NCBI GenBank assembly: GCA_023229665.1
Contig: JALNYW010000001.1
Location: 558,001 to 622,000, forward strand
Length of the DNA: 64,000 nt
Reading direction: 5' to 3'
Origin: Patescibacteria group bacterium
Lineage (GTDB): Bacteria; Patescibacteriota; Patescibacteriia; 2-12-FULL-60-25
Position numbers and translations under genes: made by a program. The notes below the pieces were generated by a model. The model made no database searches, had not been told where the DNA came from, and saw only the letters and a program-made list of their open reading frames with translations. Positions 50,407 to 58,285 of the stretch are shown piece after piece (position 1 is the stretch's first letter; each line of letters opens with the position of its first letter).

Positions 50407-51594
50407 ATGCAAAAACACCTCTTTGTCGTCCTCGCTCTCGTTTCCACGATGGGTTTTGCCATGCCCGCGCTTGCCGCGCCGAGCATTGTTAGTAAAACCG
50501 AGCTTAAAACCCCGGTGGTCAACAAAACGATCTTGAACCGATTCTATAAACTGATCTACCCGGACAAGGCTGCCATTTCCAGCAAGCCTTTCAGCGTCTC
50601 GTTTCAAGAAGAGCTCCCCTGCGGCGATACGACCTACCGTTTGTGGGTGGTGGAGAAGAATCTAAAAACACCTTTCGTGTATGCGCCGCGCCAGGGTTCG
50701 GCCCATAACGTGGGAATCGTCTATCAAGCCGTCCGCAACGGGGTCTCGAAATGGGCGACGCTTGTCGGAAACACCGGAAGCGGCATCCCGACCTTCCTTG
50801 GTTGTAACGGTAATCATGTGATCATCGCCGACCACATGACGGGAATGGTTGAGGCAAGTATCCAGATTCTGGAAAACCCTTCTTCCTGGAGCTCGGTGAA
50901 AAATGCCGAGTCGTATCAAGCTCTCAAGCAGATGGACGATATCGTTCAGCAACCCGGCTTCCTTTACATGGGAAACGATTGCATCGCAGACGTGTGCTCG
51001 AATAAGCAGCCATGGGGCTCGAGTGCGGTTCTCGTTTTTAAGGATGGGAAGATGCAGAAAATGACTCCCCCGCATTATCGCGACCTCTTGGACCCCTCCA
51101 TCGATCTGGGAAATTTCTCTGGCGCATACCTGAATGCCACCTTCTATCGTCTGTCCGATGGTTATCTGGTGATTGAAGTAGTTGGCCGGAATGTGCTCGA
51201 TTCCGCCCAAGGCATCTTCGTCGAGTCGACCGTGCAACCGAAGATCAACGTCTATCGCATTCATGACGGAGAAATGAATTACAGCAAGATTGTAAGCAAT
51301 GCGACGTGGACCGAAGCGTCCGAACAGTTGGCGAATCAACCGACCATCAGGGCGCAGAAACTTGACGCCCATGGTCTAGTAATCGGAAAAAGCAACAGCT
51401 TTGGTCCGTATGCCTATAACGAACCCGTTACGGAAAAAGCCCTCGTGCATGGTTATACGAGCACGGAAAGCAATCCTGTGTATGTGAGCGGTGTACGCAT
51501 CTTCAACGAGACGGCCACGAAATACACGGTGCGCTATCAAATCTCTTCAAAACTCGGTGGCCCCCATTACTGGCAAGCTGTCGTGCAGAAATAA
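50407..51594 (+). CDS. Secreted protein of unknown function
   Basis: 395 residues with a signal peptide (MQKHLFVVLALVSTMGFAMP, cleavage near ALA-A). The mature part has several Cys (ELPCGDTTYR; LGCNGNHV; GNDCIADVCSNKQ) and no recognised domain. It should be secreted or surface-bound. Near-leaderless start with TTGACA promoter. Flanked by copies 1 and 2 of the CCCCCTGAAC terminator. Confidence 0.6.
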   Translation: MQKHLFVVLALVSTMGFAMPALAAPSIVSKTELKTPVVNKTILNRFYKLIYPDKAAISSKPFSVSFQEELPCGDTTYRLWVVEKNLKTPFVYAPRQGSAHNVGIVYQAVRNGVSKWATLVGNTGSGIPTFLGCNGNHVIIADHMTGMVEASIQILENPSSWSSVKNAESYQALKQMDDIVQQPGFLYMGNDCIADVCSNKQPWGSSAVLVFKDGKMQKMTPPHYRDLLDPSIDLGNFSGAYLNATFYRLSDGYLVIEVVGRNVLDSAQGIFVESTVQPKINVYRIHDGEMNYSKIVSNATWTEASEQLANQPTIRAQKLDAHGLVIGKSNSFGPYAYNEPVTEKALVHGYTSTESNPVYVSGVRIFNETATKYTVRYQISSKLGGPHYWQAVVQK

Positions 51595-51598
51595 TCAA

Positions 51599-51640
51599 AA
51601 TCCCCCTGAACCAGACGGTTCAGGGGGATTTTGCTATCCT
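51599..51640 (+). terminator. Terminator, CCCCCTGAAC family, copy 2, with extended -10
   Basis: AATCCCCCTGAACC (51599-51612), loop AGAC, GGTTCAGGGGGATT (51617-51630), then TTGC-TATCCT (-10 at 51635-51640), 9 nt before the ATG at 51650. Confidence 0.75.
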
Positions 51641-51649
51641 CGAATCATT

Positions 51650-52183
51650 ATGGAAGGCCTCACATTTGTCCGCGACCTCACATGGCCGGAAGTCTTCAAA
51701 ATTTGGCGTGGAAACGAAGAACATCTTGAGAAATGGAAAGAGCTTTATAAAAAGCGTGGATTTGAAACCTGGGAAGTATGGCGCAGGAACTTGATTGCTC
51801 CGATGGATTTGGAATCGCGCACGTGGAAGCTCTATCGCATTGAAACACCAGGAAAAACGATCGCGAATTTTCACGGCGGACCGTTTCGCGGCTGGACGGA
51901 GCGCTATTACGACGGCGTAGCTGCACCTGAATTTCGCGAGATCATCAAACATCCAAACATCAAAACCGTTTTTGCTTTCCAGGATTTCATCGCGAACTTC
52001 CCCTCCCCCACCACGGTCACCGGCGTCCAAAATGATGACGGCGTCGTGATCATTGAGGGCATGCATCGTAGCACCTCGGTGGTGCTCGCGGCCGCGGAAG
52101 GAAAAGATCTTGAACCGGAAATGTATATTGCCTTGGCAGATTACCAACCCGGCCATTTGCCCCTCGTCGGCAAGCGGGATTAG
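51650..52183 (+). CDS. Cytoplasmic protein of unknown function, ParB/Srx-like motif
   Basis: 177 residues, no signal peptide. The stretch VVIIEGMHRSTSVVLAAAEG (about 142-161) resembles the G-x-H-R phosphate-binding motif of ParB/sulfiredoxin-fold proteins. N-terminal half is Trp-rich (LTWPEVFKIWRGN; WEVWRRN). Function unknown. ATG at 51650 lies 9 nt downstream of the -10, so near leaderless; it is the only soluble protein in this run. Confidence 0.5.
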   Translation: MEGLTFVRDLTWPEVFKIWRGNEEHLEKWKELYKKRGFETWEVWRRNLIAPMDLESRTWKLYRIETPGKTIANFHGGPFRGWTERYYDGVAAPEFREIIKHPNIKTVFAFQDFIANFPSPTTVTGVQNDDGVVIIEGMHRSTSVVLAAAEGKDLEPEMYIALADYQPGHLPLVGKRD

Positions 52184-52227
52184 GGGGATTTGCGTTTTAT
52201 GGACGGGTCGGTAAGGTGGCCGACGAT

Positions 52228-53115
52228 ATGAATAAACTATTGCTTTCGGCTATCGCCATGCTCGGTGGCGCGGCCCTCCTCTCCCCTTTTGTAGCCTCGG
52301 CTGCAGAACTCGAACCCGGACAATTCGTCCGCGCTACTGATGGTACGGTGTATTGGCTTTCGGAAGACGAACGCCGCTACGTGTTCCCGGATGGCGCGAC
52401 TTTGCAAAGCTGGCTCGGCGGAACGCCGGGCATGCTGAAAGACGCGACCGACGGCGAACTCGAACCATTCCCGGTTGGCGGTCCCATGACCATGCGTCCG
52501 GGCACGCGTCTCGTAAAGTTCGTCTCGGATGAAACCGTGTACGCGGTGACGCGCGGCGCGGCCCTGCGTGCCGTCGCTCCGGAATACGCCACCGCGTACT
52601 ACGGCGCCGGATGGATGCAAAACGTGGACGTACTCTCGATCGCGCTCTATCCGAACTATAAAGTCGGGATGCCGATTGAAAAGGTCTCCGACTTCGACCG
52701 GATGACCGAAGTCGGCTTTGCCGCGACGCCGGAAACGGATCTGCGCATGAAGCGCGAAAACGGATTGCTGCCGCGCAGCACCGCCCCGCTCAAGGCCGAA
52801 GTGAAATTCACGGTGACACCGACCGTCGTCCATCCGCCAGAAGCCCCGACCGCGGTGGCGTACACGGTGACGATCACCAAACCGAATACGGCTATCAGCA
52901 ATCTGCGCACCGACATCTTCCGCGACAATGGCGCCTGGCAAAAAGCCTGCCGCGGCATCGATCGTTGCCACTACGAAATCGACTACAAAGACGTAACCAA
53001 GGCCGCCGCCGAGCGCTATTACGCCCTGGTAAGCAATGAGAAAGCCGAGGTCCTGCAACGCGTGTACAGTCCGTTCGTCACGATCGCGCCGGTTACCACT
53101 TCCATGGTCCAATAA
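52228..53115 (+). CDS. Exported S-layer-repeat protein
   Basis: 295 residues with a signal peptide (MNKLLLSAIAMLGGAALLSP, cleavage near ASA-A). The N-terminal region has the same surface repeats as the gene at 3854 (TVYWLSEDERRYVFPDGAT; TVYAVTRGAALRAVAPEYA). A C-terminal beta domain (about 190-295) has two Cys (KACRGIDRCHYEI). Likely cell-surface. ATG at 52228 with AAGGTGG upstream; a GTG at 52216 is less likely. Confidence 0.7.
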   Translation: MNKLLLSAIAMLGGAALLSPFVASAAELEPGQFVRATDGTVYWLSEDERRYVFPDGATLQSWLGGTPGMLKDATDGELEPFPVGGPMTMRPGTRLVKFVSDETVYAVTRGAALRAVAPEYATAYYGAGWMQNVDVLSIALYPNYKVGMPIEKVSDFDRMTEVGFAATPETDLRMKRENGLLPRSTAPLKAEVKFTVTPTVVHPPEAPTAVAYTVTITKPNTAISNLRTDIFRDNGAWQKACRGIDRCHYEIDYKDVTKAAAERYYALVSNEKAEVLQRVYSPFVTIAPVTTSMVQ

Positions 53116-53120
53116 ACAAC

Positions 53121-53163
53121 ATCCCCCTGAGCCATACGGTTCAGGGGGATTTTTTGTTATAAT
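53121..53163 (+). terminator. Terminator, CCCCCTGAAC family, copy 3, with extended -10
   Basis: ATCCCCCTGA (53121-53130), loop of 10, TCAGGGGGAT (53141-53150), then TTTTTTGT-TATAAT; the TGT-TATAAT (53155-53163) is a perfect extended -10, 9 nt before the ATG at 53173. Confidence 0.75.
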
Positions 53164-53172
53164 CCATTTCAT

Positions 53173-54357
53173 ATGAAAACCCTTCTCGTTCGTTTAACCG
53201 GCGCGGTCGGCGCGTTCGCCCTCCTCGCCTCCAGCGCAATGCCGGTCGCAGCCTTCACGCCGCGCGGCGGAGACTCCTATCTCCTTCCGCAGCAGGAAAC
53301 TATCAATGACGACTTATATGCCGGCGGCGCCACCCTCATTTTGAACGGCACGGTGAACGGCGACGTCTTTGCCGGCGGCGGCACCATCGTGGTGAATGGC
53401 CCGGTGAAACAGGACCTCACGGCCGCCGGGGGCAACATCACGGTCGCGGGCGACGTGGGAGACGACTTGCGCATGGGCGGCGGTAACCTCACCCTTTTAA
53501 AAAACGTGAAGGGAGACGTGGTATTAGGCGGCGGCAATGTCATCATCGGCAAAGATTCCGTGATCGATCATGATCTCGTGGTCGGCGCGGGTTCGCTCGT
53601 GATCGAAGGAACCGTAAAGGGCAACGTGCGCATCGGCGGCGGGCAAGTGGTCCTTAATGGAAAGATTGACGGCTTCATCGAAGTTGATGCCGAAGACTTG
53701 CGCTTAGGTTCGGATGCGCGTCTCGCCAAGGGCTTGAAATACACCTCGCCCAAAATGGCGACCATGGATGAAGGCTCGAAAATCACGGGAGGCGTTGATT
53801 ATACGAAGATGGAAGAACGCCGCGGGCCGCCGCGCCTCGGCCGCGACGCGCGTCCGGAAAAGGTTCTTGGCGCGCTGATGGGCTTTGTCGCCCTCGTATT
53901 CCTGGTGAAGATGTTCGCGCTCATGATCGCGGCCGTCGTCATGGTGCAATTCTTCAAAACCTACTCGTCCAAATTGATTGATAGCGTGCTCAATAAGCCG
54001 GGCAAGGCCTTTGGTGCGGGTGCGATCACCCTCATCATGGTTCCGGTCGCGACCATCGTGCTCGCGATCTCCATTTTGGGCGCGCCGCTCGCCGGTATTC
54101 TTGGCTTCGGCTATGGCTTCCTCATCATGATGGCGAAGGTTTACGCAGGCGTGGTCTTCGGCGCCTGGCTCTGGAAGCTCGGCTCCAAAGGCAAGGCGAA
54201 AGGCACGGATTGGAAAGCGGCTGTCGTCGGTACCTTCCTGCTCTCGTTTATCTGCCTCATTCCGATTCTCGGCTGGATTATCGGCATTGCGGCCTTCCTC
54301 GCGGCCTTGGGCGGTCTCTACATGATGACGGAAGAAAAGATCAAAGCGATGAAATAG
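53173..54357 (+). CDS. Exported beta-roll (bactofilin-like) membrane protein
   Basis: 394 residues. Signal peptide, then about 140 residues of short repeats (DDLYAGGATLILNGTVNGDV; DDLRMGGGNLTLLKNVKGDV) as in polymer-forming bactofilin-type beta-helices, a polar linker, and four C-terminal membrane helices (about 230-390). This is a frequent CPR and archaeal architecture. The beta-roll would be outside. Start 9 nt after a consensus TATAAT, hence leaderless. Confidence 0.75.
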   Translation: MKTLLVRLTGAVGAFALLASSAMPVAAFTPRGGDSYLLPQQETINDDLYAGGATLILNGTVNGDVFAGGGTIVVNGPVKQDLTAAGGNITVAGDVGDDLRMGGGNLTLLKNVKGDVVLGGGNVIIGKDSVIDHDLVVGAGSLVIEGTVKGNVRIGGGQVVLNGKIDGFIEVDAEDLRLGSDARLAKGLKYTSPKMATMDEGSKITGGVDYTKMEERRGPPRLGRDARPEKVLGALMGFVALVFLVKMFALMIAAVVMVQFFKTYSSKLIDSVLNKPGKAFGAGAITLIMVPVATIVLAISILGAPLAGILGFGYGFLIMMAKVYAGVVFGAWLWKLGSKGKAKGTDWKAAVVGTFLLSFICLIPILGWIIGIAAFLAALGGLYMMTEEKIKAMK

Positions 54358-54365
54358 CCATTAAA

Positions 54366-54429
54366 AACGCCCCGGCCCAAGCTTCGCCACAGGCGAGGGC
54401 TTGACCTCCGGGGCGTTTTTCGTTAGTCT
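54366..54429 (+). promoter_or_regulatory. Terminator with the rplA promoter -35 inside its loop
   Basis: CGCCCCGG (54368-54375) pairs with CCGGGGCG (54408-54415), followed by T5. The -35 TTGACC (54401-54406) is in the loop; after 17 nt comes TAGTCT (54424-54429). Termination of the beta-roll gene and initiation of rplA are interleaved. Confidence 0.6.
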
Positions 54430-54487
54430 TGGCGCACTAAATCCTATGTGGGAGACCGGGCAAATAGCCCCGTCACCTGTACCACGT

Positions 54488-55180
54488 ATGGCGCATTCCA
54501 AGCGTTATACCGAGCTCAAAAAGCTCGTTGATCCGAAGAAGGCTTACGCCCCTGAGGAAGCCATGGCCCTCGTCAAAAAGACGGCCAACACCAAATTCAC
54601 CGGTTCCGTCGAAGTCCATATCAACCTGGGCATCGACGTGAAGAAGGGTGACCAGCAAGTTCGTTCCACCATCATCTTCCCCCACTCCATTGGTAAGGCG
54701 AAGAAGGTCATCGCCTTCGTCGCCCCGGACAAGGAGAAAGACGCTAAGGACGCCGGCGCCGACATCATCGGCACGGAAGAAATCCTGGACCAGATCGCCA
54801 AGACCGGCAAAATCGACTTCGAAGTCGCCGTCGCCACGCCGGACATGATGCCGAAGCTCGCCAAGGTGGCGAAAGTCCTCGGTCCGACCGGCCTCATGCC
54901 GAACCCGAAGACGGACACGGTCGGTACGAACGTGAAGAAAATGATCGAAGACGTGAAGAAGGGTAAGGTCGCGTTCAAGAACGACACGACCGGCAATATC
55001 CACCAAAACATCGGAAAGTCCGACATGTCAGAAAAGGAATTGCTTGAGAACTTCATGATCCTCATCGAAGCCGTCAAGAAGGTGAAACCGGCCTCGGCCA
55101 AGGGCACCTACTTGAACAGCGTCACGCTTACCTCGACCATGGGTCCGGGTGTCAAAGTGGACGCCGGCAAGCTCGCGTAA
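54488..55180 (+). CDS. rplA: Ribosomal protein uL1
   Basis: 230 residues from MAHSKRYTELKKLVDPKKAY. GSVEVHINLGIDVKKGDQQV, ATPDMMPKLAKVAKVLGPTG, LMPNPKTDTVGTNV and LNSVTLTSTMGPGVKVDAGK are L1 signatures. An upstream in-frame ATG at 54446 (TCCTATG context, about 12 nt after the predicted transcription start) would add 14 residues; family comparison favours 54488. The 42 nt between may be an L1-binding leader (GAC/GTC and GGGC/GCCC hairpin, about 54453-54472). Confidence 0.94.
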   Translation: MAHSKRYTELKKLVDPKKAYAPEEAMALVKKTANTKFTGSVEVHINLGIDVKKGDQQVRSTIIFPHSIGKAKKVIAFVAPDKEKDAKDAGADIIGTEEILDQIAKTGKIDFEVAVATPDMMPKLAKVAKVLGPTGLMPNPKTDTVGTNVKKMIEDVKKGKVAFKNDTTGNIHQNIGKSDMSEKELLENFMILIEAVKKVKPASAKGTYLNSVTLTSTMGPGVKVDAGKLA

Positions 55181-55189
55181 GCTCAAAAA

Positions 55190-55216
55190 ACACCCCCGCA
55201 TGCGGGGGTGTTTTGT
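55190..55216 (+). terminator. rplA terminator, CACCCCC family
   Basis: A perfect palindrome (CACCCCCGCA/TGCGGGGGTG, 55191-55210) followed by T4GT4. Flanks match those of the terminator at 41416. Confidence 0.7.
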
Positions 55217-55257
55217 TTTCAACAACCTGTCTGCTAAGGTAGCTCCCAATCACCCGT

Positions 55258-55815
55258 ATGTATAAAACCGGAAGACGGATCAAGGATCATGAAGACCTGA
55301 CCACCGTCGTGGAAAGCCTCAGGGCCCTGGGTTCAAAAATCGTGCTGACCCAGGGATCATACGACCTCGTCCACATCGGTCATGCCCGCTACCTCGAAAC
55401 GGCGAAAAAGCATGGCGATGTCCTGATTGTTGGGATTGATAACGACGAAAAAATCCGCTCGCGAAAAGGACCGGATCGTCCGGTGGTGCCAGAAGATGAA
55501 CGCTTGGAAATGGTCTTGCATCTTCGTCCGGTGGATTTCGTGTTCTTGAAAAAAGTGGACGATCCGAAATGGCACCTGATCAAAACGGTACGGCCGGACA
55601 TCCTGATCGCCGTGGAAGATACGTACACCCCCGAAGAGATTAAGGAGCTTGAAACGCTTTGCGGGTCTGTCGTCGTTCTGGAGCGCCAAGCCACGACGTC
55701 CACCAGCGCGAAGATCCGCCTCATGCAACTCAAGACCGCGAAAAAACTGGAAGAAACGCTCACGCCAAGGCTCTTAAAAGTCATCCAGGAAACGCTCGGC
55801 TCCCAAGAGGAGTAA
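55258..55815 (+). CDS. Nucleotidyltransferase (cytidylyltransferase-like fold)
   Basis: 185 residues. VLTQGSYDLVHIGHARYLE (about 29-47) has the H-x-G-H motif of the nucleotidyltransferase superfamily, and TTSTSAKIR (about 142-150) fits the second motif (ISTSxxR). Closest in style to RfaE/HldE-domain and glycerol-3-phosphate cytidylyltransferases; the substrate is not clear. It is followed after 4 nt by the deaminase-domain gene. Confidence 0.75.
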   Translation: MYKTGRRIKDHEDLTTVVESLRALGSKIVLTQGSYDLVHIGHARYLETAKKHGDVLIVGIDNDEKIRSRKGPDRPVVPEDERLEMVLHLRPVDFVFLKKVDDPKWHLIKTVRPDILIAVEDTYTPEEIKELETLCGSVVVLERQATTSTSAKIRLMQLKTAKKLEETLTPRLLKVIQETLGSQEE

Positions 55816-55819
55816 CCGT

Positions 55820-56650
55820 ATGAAAGCCCTCGTGTGCTATATCCCCGTCCTGCACGAGGGATACCGACGCTTATTTGAACGCCATCCGGACGCCAAAGAG
55901 CTTTATTTGTTCGGTCCTGATGTGATCGCGTCTTTTGAGTACCTGGTGAAAGACATCCGTAAGCTTGATCCGGCACTCGTAAAAAAAGCCGTGGAGAGCT
56001 GGGGCATGTTCGATGCGATACACCTGCTTGATGAGACAACCATAAAAAAACTGCAGGACAAAAAAACTTCAATCATCGTTTCCGATGATGAATTGACCGA
56101 ATCACTGGTTGAAAAATACTTTTCAGGCAATCCAGTCGAGAAAGACACGATCTTTTTGCGCTGGGGCATCAAAAAATCAATTGAGCCAACTGCGGTGGTC
56201 TCTGACATCACCATCAGCGAAGATGAGTTCGACTGCAAAATGATTGAAGTCGCGCTTGAGGAAGGCGCAAAAGCAAAAGACTGGTGGCGTCGCATTGGAG
56301 CCCTCGCGGTAAAAGACGGAGCCGTGATCCTTCAAGCCCACAATCTTTACGTACCGTCAGATCAAACTCCGTATGATGAAGGCGATCCGCGCAGCAACTT
56401 CACCGGCGGGAAACATTTTGAATCGTCGCTCGCGATCCATGCCGAAGCACAATTAGTCGCTCAAGCCGCCAAAGAAGGCATCTCGCTCAAAGGCGCGGAC
56501 GTGTATTGCGACACCTTCCCCTGCCCGCCCTGCGCCAAACAACTCGCCTATTCCGGCATTAAGCGCGTGTATTATCGAAATGGCTATAGCGTTTTGGATG
56601 GCGAACGTATTTTGAAAAGTCAGGGAGTAGAGATTATTTTCGTGAAATAA
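55820..56650 (+). CDS. dCMP deaminase-like protein with extra N-terminal domain
   Basis: 276 residues. The C-terminal half (about 145-275) is a cytidine/deoxycytidylate deaminase zinc domain: HAEAQLVAQAA with the ligand His and catalytic Glu, and TFPCPPCAKQLAYSGIKRVY with the two Cys ligands. The first 140 residues form a separate unrecognised domain (VLHEGYRRLFERHPDAKELY; TSIIVSDDELTESLVEKYF). It may supply dUMP for ThyA encoded nearby. The end is followed by the HIT terminator. Confidence 0.8.
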   Translation: MKALVCYIPVLHEGYRRLFERHPDAKELYLFGPDVIASFEYLVKDIRKLDPALVKKAVESWGMFDAIHLLDETTIKKLQDKKTSIIVSDDELTESLVEKYFSGNPVEKDTIFLRWGIKKSIEPTAVVSDITISEDEFDCKMIEVALEEGAKAKDWWRRIGALAVKDGAVILQAHNLYVPSDQTPYDEGDPRSNFTGGKHFESSLAIHAEAQLVAQAAKEGISLKGADVYCDTFPCPPCAKQLAYSGIKRVYYRNGYSVLDGERILKSQGVEIIFVK

Positions 56651-56673
56651 AAAAGGCCTAACATTGTCAGGCC
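56649..56673 (-). terminator. Terminator containing the HIT-gene stop codon
   Basis: On the minus strand GGCCT-GACAATGTT-AGGCC (arms 56669-56673 and 56655-56659) then a T-run (complement of A at 56649-56654). The TGA stop (56669-56667) overlaps the arm. Confidence 0.6.
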
Positions 56674-57248
56674 AGGGGCAGCTCGAGGTGCACACGCTCC
56701 TCGTCGCTCAGATCGGTCATCGGGGTGCCGTTGCGGAGCTTCTCGAAGACCCAGAGGCGCCGGATGCCGTTCTCGACGCGCTCCGGCTCCTTCGCGAGCG
56801 GCATCCGCACCTCGCCCTTCAGGTTCGGCACCATGATGTGCGCATGCTGGTGCAGGATGGTGCCGGCGTTGTACTCCGGCGAGCCGAAGCGCATCAGCAG
56901 GCCGCCGCCCGGCATCTGTCCGGCGTAGCGCTCGCCGGCCCAGACGAAGAGCTTGGCGACGGCCAAGATGTCCTCGACGCCCGGCAGCTGCTCCGTCGAG
57001 ATGTGCCGCACCGACGCGAGCACGAGCTGTAGCGCCGTGTTGGCCTCCGGAAACGGGTTCTCCCAGACACGCCAGCCGTCGATCTCGTGGATGACCACGT
57101 TCTTCGGGCCGAGCGGGTCGCAGAACGCGCACTTGCCCGCGATGTAGTCCTCGATCATCGAGAGGTACTGGTTGTACTTCCGCGCTCGCGTGAGCGTCAG
57201 AACCTGATGCTCCGTGAGCCCCTCGATCTTGGGAATCTTCGCTGTCAT
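56667..57248 (-). CDS. HIT-family protein
   Basis: 193 residues from MTAKIPKIEGLTEHQ. It has KCAFCDP (about 39-45), GGGLLMRFGSPEYNAGTILH and the His triad LHQHAHIMVPN (about 131-141). HIT proteins hydrolyse or transfer nucleotides on phosphate bonds. ATG at 57248 with GGAGG 5 nt upstream. Cassette-class codons, and a TTGACG-17-TTTAGT promoter whose -35 lies in the terminator of the second HIT gene at 57324. Confidence 0.8.
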   Translation of the reverse strand: MTAKIPKIEGLTEHQVLTLTRARKYNQYLSMIEDYIAGKCAFCDPLGPKNVVIHEIDGWRVWENPFPEANTALQLVLASVRHISTEQLPGVEDILAVAKLFVWAGERYAGQMPGGGLLMRFGSPEYNAGTILHQHAHIMVPNLKGEVRMPLAKEPERVENGIRRLWVFEKLRNGTPMTDLSDEERVHLELPLA

Positions 57249-57323
57249 CTCAACCTCCAACGCCCACAATTGAGCGGCGCAACTAAAACACAATAAAACC
57301 GGCCCGTCAATCGGGCCGGCTTT
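57249..57323 (-). promoter_or_regulatory. Terminator-promoter overlap between the two HIT genes
   Basis: On the minus strand GCCGGCCCG-ATTGA-CGGGCCGGT followed by TTTATT ends the 57324 gene. TTGACG in its loop, 17 nt, then TTTAGT would start the 56667 gene. Confidence 0.55.
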
Positions 57324-57806
57324 CTATTTCTTCTTGTAGTTTTTCGGCTGGCCGAATTTGAATTTCCAGGCTTCGGTTTCTTCCAGCGCTTCCAGATCCG
57401 GCTCAATCAAATGCGCGTGGATATGGTTCACGCTCGATCCATAATTTCCGTGTTCGGATGTGCCAAAACGAATCGCTATGCCCCCGCCGGAAATGTTACG
57501 CTTCTTCGCCTCCTCCGCAAACATTTCAATTAATTCTTTCCCCGCTTCCGGCTCCATCTCGGTAATGTGCTCAACGTGTGTTTTATAAATCGCAAGCAAT
57601 TGGTGCTTGATCTTTTCGTATGGCCACTGGTTTTCCGTCAAAAACCAAAACTTTCCTTCTTTCAAAATAGGATTCTTGTGGTACTTCTCCAAATTCTCCG
57701 CGCAAAATGGGCAGTGTCCCTGCTCTTTAATCTCTTCCATCACTTCGCGCTGGTCTTCGCGACGCACCGCGGACATGGAAATGAACCGGTTATCGCTTGC
57801 GTTCAT
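57324..57806 (-). CDS. HIT-family protein
   Basis: 160 residues from MNASDNRFISMSAV. CPFCAENLEKYHKN (about 32-45), GGGIAIRFGTSEHGNYGSS and the triad VNHIHAHLIEPD (about 126-137). It shares the C-x-F-C, GGG-x3-RFG and H-x-H-A-H layout of the gene at 56667 and is its divergent paralogue, but with normal GAA/AAA-rich codons. It overlaps the folA stop by 17 nt, so it is the last gene of the thyA-folA operon. Confidence 0.8.
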   Translation of the reverse strand: MNASDNRFISMSAVRREDQREVMEEIKEQGHCPFCAENLEKYHKNPILKEGKFWFLTENQWPYEKIKHQLLAIYKTHVEHITEMEPEAGKELIEMFAEEAKKRNISGGGIAIRFGTSEHGNYGSSVNHIHAHLIEPDLEALEETEAWKFKFGQPKNYKKK

Positions 57807-58284
57807 AGACTTGGTAGGTCGCGTCAAATTCGTTCTTCTCGTCTTTCGGCCATCGTTCTTCGCTGATGAGGTTCCATTCGGAAAAATTGATCGTCGGCAG
57901 CTTCACATCGCCATCCACGCTTGTATGTACCCGGGTGAGATGAAGCCTGTCCGTCATCGGCAAAGCCAAACGATAAACAGCCTCGCCACCGATCACGAAT
58001 ACATTCTCTCCCTTCGTTTTCTCAAGCGCCTCTTCCAACGAATGGACCACGACGCATTCTGGCGCCTGGAAATCCGGCTGCTGGGTCACGATGACATTCT
58101 TGCGATTCGGCAGCGGCTTTCCGAGACGCGCAAAAATGGATTCAAAAGTCTTGCGACCCATCACCACCGTATTCCCAGTCGTCACTTCCTTAAAGTTCTT
58201 CAGATCGCGCGGCAAATGCCACGGCAAGGCATTGGCCTTGCCGATCACATCGTTTTCCGATGCGGCGACAATCATCGACAACAT
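57790..58284 (-). CDS. folA: Dihydrofolate reductase
   Basis: 164 residues: MLSMIVAASENDVIGKANAL, WHLPRDLKNFKEVTTGNTVV (about 23-42), MGRKTFESI and VFVIGGEAVYRLALP (about 98-112) are the DHFR pattern with the active-site acidic residue and NADPH loop. It regenerates tetrahydrofolate oxidised by ThyA. It starts 1 nt after the thyA stop. Confidence 0.95.
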   Translation of the reverse strand: MLSMIVAASENDVIGKANALPWHLPRDLKNFKEVTTGNTVVMGRKTFESIFARLGKPLPNRKNVIVTQQPDFQAPECVVVHSLEEALEKTKGENVFVIGGEAVYRLALPMTDRLHLTRVHTSVDGDVKLPTINFSEWNLISEERWPKDEKNEFDATYQVYERKR

Positions 58285-58285
58285 A

